Part shown: positions 5,426-6,650 of the stretch, piece after piece
Layout: the number at the start of each line of letters is the position of its first letter
How positions within the stretch are numbered: the stretch's first letter is position 1
Source of the DNA: Thermoplasmata archaeon
Lineage (GTDB): Archaea > Thermoplasmatota > Thermoplasmata > UBA10834
DNA length: 6,650 bases
Direction of reading: 5' to 3'
Assembly: GCA_013329135.1 (NCBI GenBank)
Contig: DUKU01000121.1
Coordinates: 1-6,650, forward strand
Notes under the pieces: model-generated
What the model was told of the DNA's origin: nothing
The model's input: only the letters and a program-made list of their open reading frames with translations
Databases searched by the model: none
Made by a program: the position numbers and the translations under genes

Positions 5426-6492
5426 ATGGGGATTCCTTCTCTCGCACGAATCTTCGACCTCATAAACCTGTCTAAGCTGGAAAACCTATTCCCGATTCAG
5501 CGCTGGGGGAGACCTAGATATCCGAGAGTGGCCATGCTGGCCGCTCTCCTGGTCCTGTACCTGAAGGGCCTCGGCTCGTACAGGGACCTCGCAGACTTCC
5601 TCGCCAAGGACCACTTCTGGGCGAGGAAGTGCGGCTTCGATGACCGGACGCCCGACCAGTCCTCGTTCTCCAGGTTCCTGTCGTCCCTCGACGTCAGGAC
5701 CATGGACGCCGTCAACAGGATCCTGGTCGACGAGCTCAGACGAGCCGGCGTCATCGGCGACACATGGGCCATCGACTCCACCCTCCTCGAGGCCTCCAGG
5801 CGCGACCTGGAGGCCGCCTGGGGCTGGGACGACATCAACAAGATGTTCGTCTGGGGGTACAAGGTCCACGCCATAGTCGATGCCAACTCGGAACTACCCA
5901 GCCAGATCATGGCGTCCCCGGCCAATATCAGCGACTGCCAGTTCGCGGTCCCCCTCCTGACCAGGGCCGCGACGAACCTCCGATCGGTCCCGAGATTCGT
6001 CGTCGCAAGGGGTACGACTCCAGGGAGATAAGGGAGCATGTGGACTTCTGGATGGACTCCGAGGCCATCATCAAGTCCATCAGACGGACGGGCGTCGAGA
6101 CCGTCTACGACAGGCGGTTCAGGAAGCTGTACAGGAGGAGGACCAGCGTCGAACGCTTCTTCAGCAAGCTCGAGTCCATGAACCTGTTGCGCAGGTTCAG
6201 GGTCTTCGGGACGAAGACCATCGAAAAGCTGTTCAGGCTCATAGGCATCGGCTTCCTCGTGCTCGCGCTCCTGGCTGTCCGGACGCGCAGGAAAGGGCTC
6301 CTCCGGAGCCCGAAACGCGTCCTGAGGAGCCTCTCCCGAGGCTCCCGAGGCACATCTCACCCGACCTCGCCCAGCGGATGCGCCAGCGAGGACTGGACGA
6401 AATCGTTCCTGGGGCCCGAGAACGGCCAAGGTCGAGGACGGTTCCATCCCATCCTAGGTCGCGACTTGGGACGCGAAGAACGGTTCCTGTAG
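5426..6492 (+). pseudogene. Frameshifted DDE transposase (IS5/IS4 superfamily, DUF772 N-terminus)
   Basis: The first frame runs from ATG 5426 to the stop at 6029-6031. It carries a DUF772-like N-terminal part (PRYPRVAMLAALLVLYLKG, 30-48; DRTPDQSSFSRFLSSL, 73-88), then the first catalytic Asp in TWAIDSTLLEAS (Asp117), and GYKVHAIVDANSELP (144-158). It ends as RFVVA followed by unrelated residues. The second frame resumes at 6007 with KGYDSREIREH and continues through YRRRTSVERFF, where Glu at 6151-6153 is the third catalytic residue, to a basic tail ending at 6492. The family pattern expects ADKGYDS across the break, so about four bases, including the Asp codon, seem lost between 6006 and 6007. 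A single-base deletion would also restore frame, but still without the Asp. Reconstructed length is about 356 residues. Programmed frameshifting is unlikely, since no product would contain the Asp. Confidence 0.85.
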
Positions 6493-6497
6493 CTCAT

Positions 6498-6518
6498 GCC
6501 GACTTTTTCAACAGGCTC
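6498..6518 (-). repeat. Right terminal inverted repeat of the IS
   Basis: Read on the minus strand it starts gagcctgttgaa and ends aagtcggc, matching the left end at 18 of 21 positions. It begins six bases after the transposase stop at 6492. Confidence 0.8.
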
Positions 6519-6564
6519 TGCTTATCAGTCAATTGCCAAGGTATTTACGCTTGTGAACGTAATT

Positions 6565-6650
6565 ATGGCATTGCTTTCAAGGGTGGGTGACCGCAATAGC
6601 TCCTATGCGCATTACGAGGGGTTTGATGAGGTCGTCTTTGGTGAGAGGTA
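6565..6650 (+). CDS. Start of an unrecognised gene, cut by the window edge
   Basis: From ATG 6565 the frame stays open to the end of the window (28 full codons) and reads MALLSRVGDRN, then SSYAHYEGFDEVVFGER. Its mix of aromatic and acidic residues looks protein-like, but I do not recognise a family. The preceding 46 bases are AT-richer than the surroundings and include gtatttac (6541-6548), a possible TATA-like box. No ribosome site is visible, so a leaderless or near-leaderless transcript is possible. The same frame is open upstream through the IS right repeat to the transposase stop, with other potential starts at GTG 6553 and at ATG 6496, the latter inside the IS. The true start is therefore uncertain, and the IS may have replaced the original 5' region. 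Confidence 0.4.
   Translation, partial: MALLSRVGDRNSSYAHYEGFDEVVFGER

Larger units (their letters stand above)
5315..6518 (+). mobile_element. Insertion sequence of the IS5/IS4 DDE superfamily, about 1.2 kb, probably inactive
   Basis: The element is bounded by imperfect terminal inverted repeats (5315-5335 and 6498-6518) matching at 18 of 21 positions, and contains one transposase reading region occupying most of the interior. Length about 1204 bp is normal for a single-gene IS of this superfamily. No target-site duplication is visible directly outside the repeats. This suggests an old insertion, later mutation, or ends shifted by a few bases. The transposase is frameshifted at its catalytic core, so movement would need a transposase supplied by another copy. 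It lies between a minus-strand membrane-protein promoter and an unrecognised plus-strand gene. I cannot assign a named IS. Confidence 0.85.

Noticed and set aside
5190..5447. 86-residue N-terminal extension of the membrane protein reaching into the IS
   Set aside because: It would read through the TATA-like box, the inverted repeat and the IS terminal repeat. The ribosome site and first membrane helix support the start at 5189.
6005..6012. Programmed ribosomal frameshift joining the two transposase frames
   Set aside because: The sequence gcaagggg is not a typical slippery heptamer, and no shifted product would contain the required catalytic Asp. A deletion explains it better.
5497..6447. 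Minus-strand 316-codon open frame opposite the transposase
   Set aside because: It is antisense to the transposase. It has repetitive Glu/Pro/Ala-rich composition and no motif, and arises from the high GC content.

Overview
The window looks like archaeal chromosome, probably a GC-rich euryarchaeote (Thermoplasmata/Methanomassiliicoccales-like is a guess from memory, not shown). The archaeal signs are CobY and CobZ, the two archaeal substitutes for bacterial CobU and CobC. AT-rich TATA-like boxes also sit upstream of genes, purine-rich GAGGTG/AGGTGA ribosome sites precede starts, and Arg is often encoded by AGG. Coding sequence is high in GC, so long antisense ORFs are common and were discarded.

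Layout. (1) Bases 1-622, minus strand: the N-terminal ~207 residues of cobT, cut by the window edge. (2) Bases 693-2465, plus strand: a tight cobZ-cobS-cobY operon diverging from cobT across a 70-bp AT-rich promoter region. Together these four genes encode the complete nucleotide-loop assembly branch of cobalamin synthesis. CobT makes alpha-ribazole-5'-phosphate, CobY makes AdoCbi-GDP, CobS joins the two, and CobZ removes the phosphate. (3) Bases 2516-3853, minus strand and convergent with cobY: a class III PLP aminotransferase (GabT/acetylornithine aminotransferase-like) with an unusual four-cysteine insert. (4) Bases 4023-5189, minus strand: a polytopic membrane protein resembling GT-C (GT87/DUF2029-like) glycosyltransferases, with an inverted repeat in its promoter/leader. 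(5) Bases 5315-6518: a 1.2-kb IS5/IS4-superfamily insertion sequence with imperfect 21-bp terminal inverted repeats. Its transposase is frameshifted exactly where the second catalytic Asp should lie, so the copy is probably dead. (6) Bases 6519-6650: AT-richer sequence leading into the start of an unrecognised plus-strand gene that leaves the window.

The cobalamin genes form one functional unit. The aminotransferase, membrane glycosyltransferase-like gene and IS show no evident functional link to it or to each other. I found no CRISPR array, tRNA or rRNA, and no convincing new defence or mobile system. The items most worth a second look are the catalytic-site deletion in the IS, the Cys cluster of the aminotransferase, and the inverted repeat before the membrane-protein gene.
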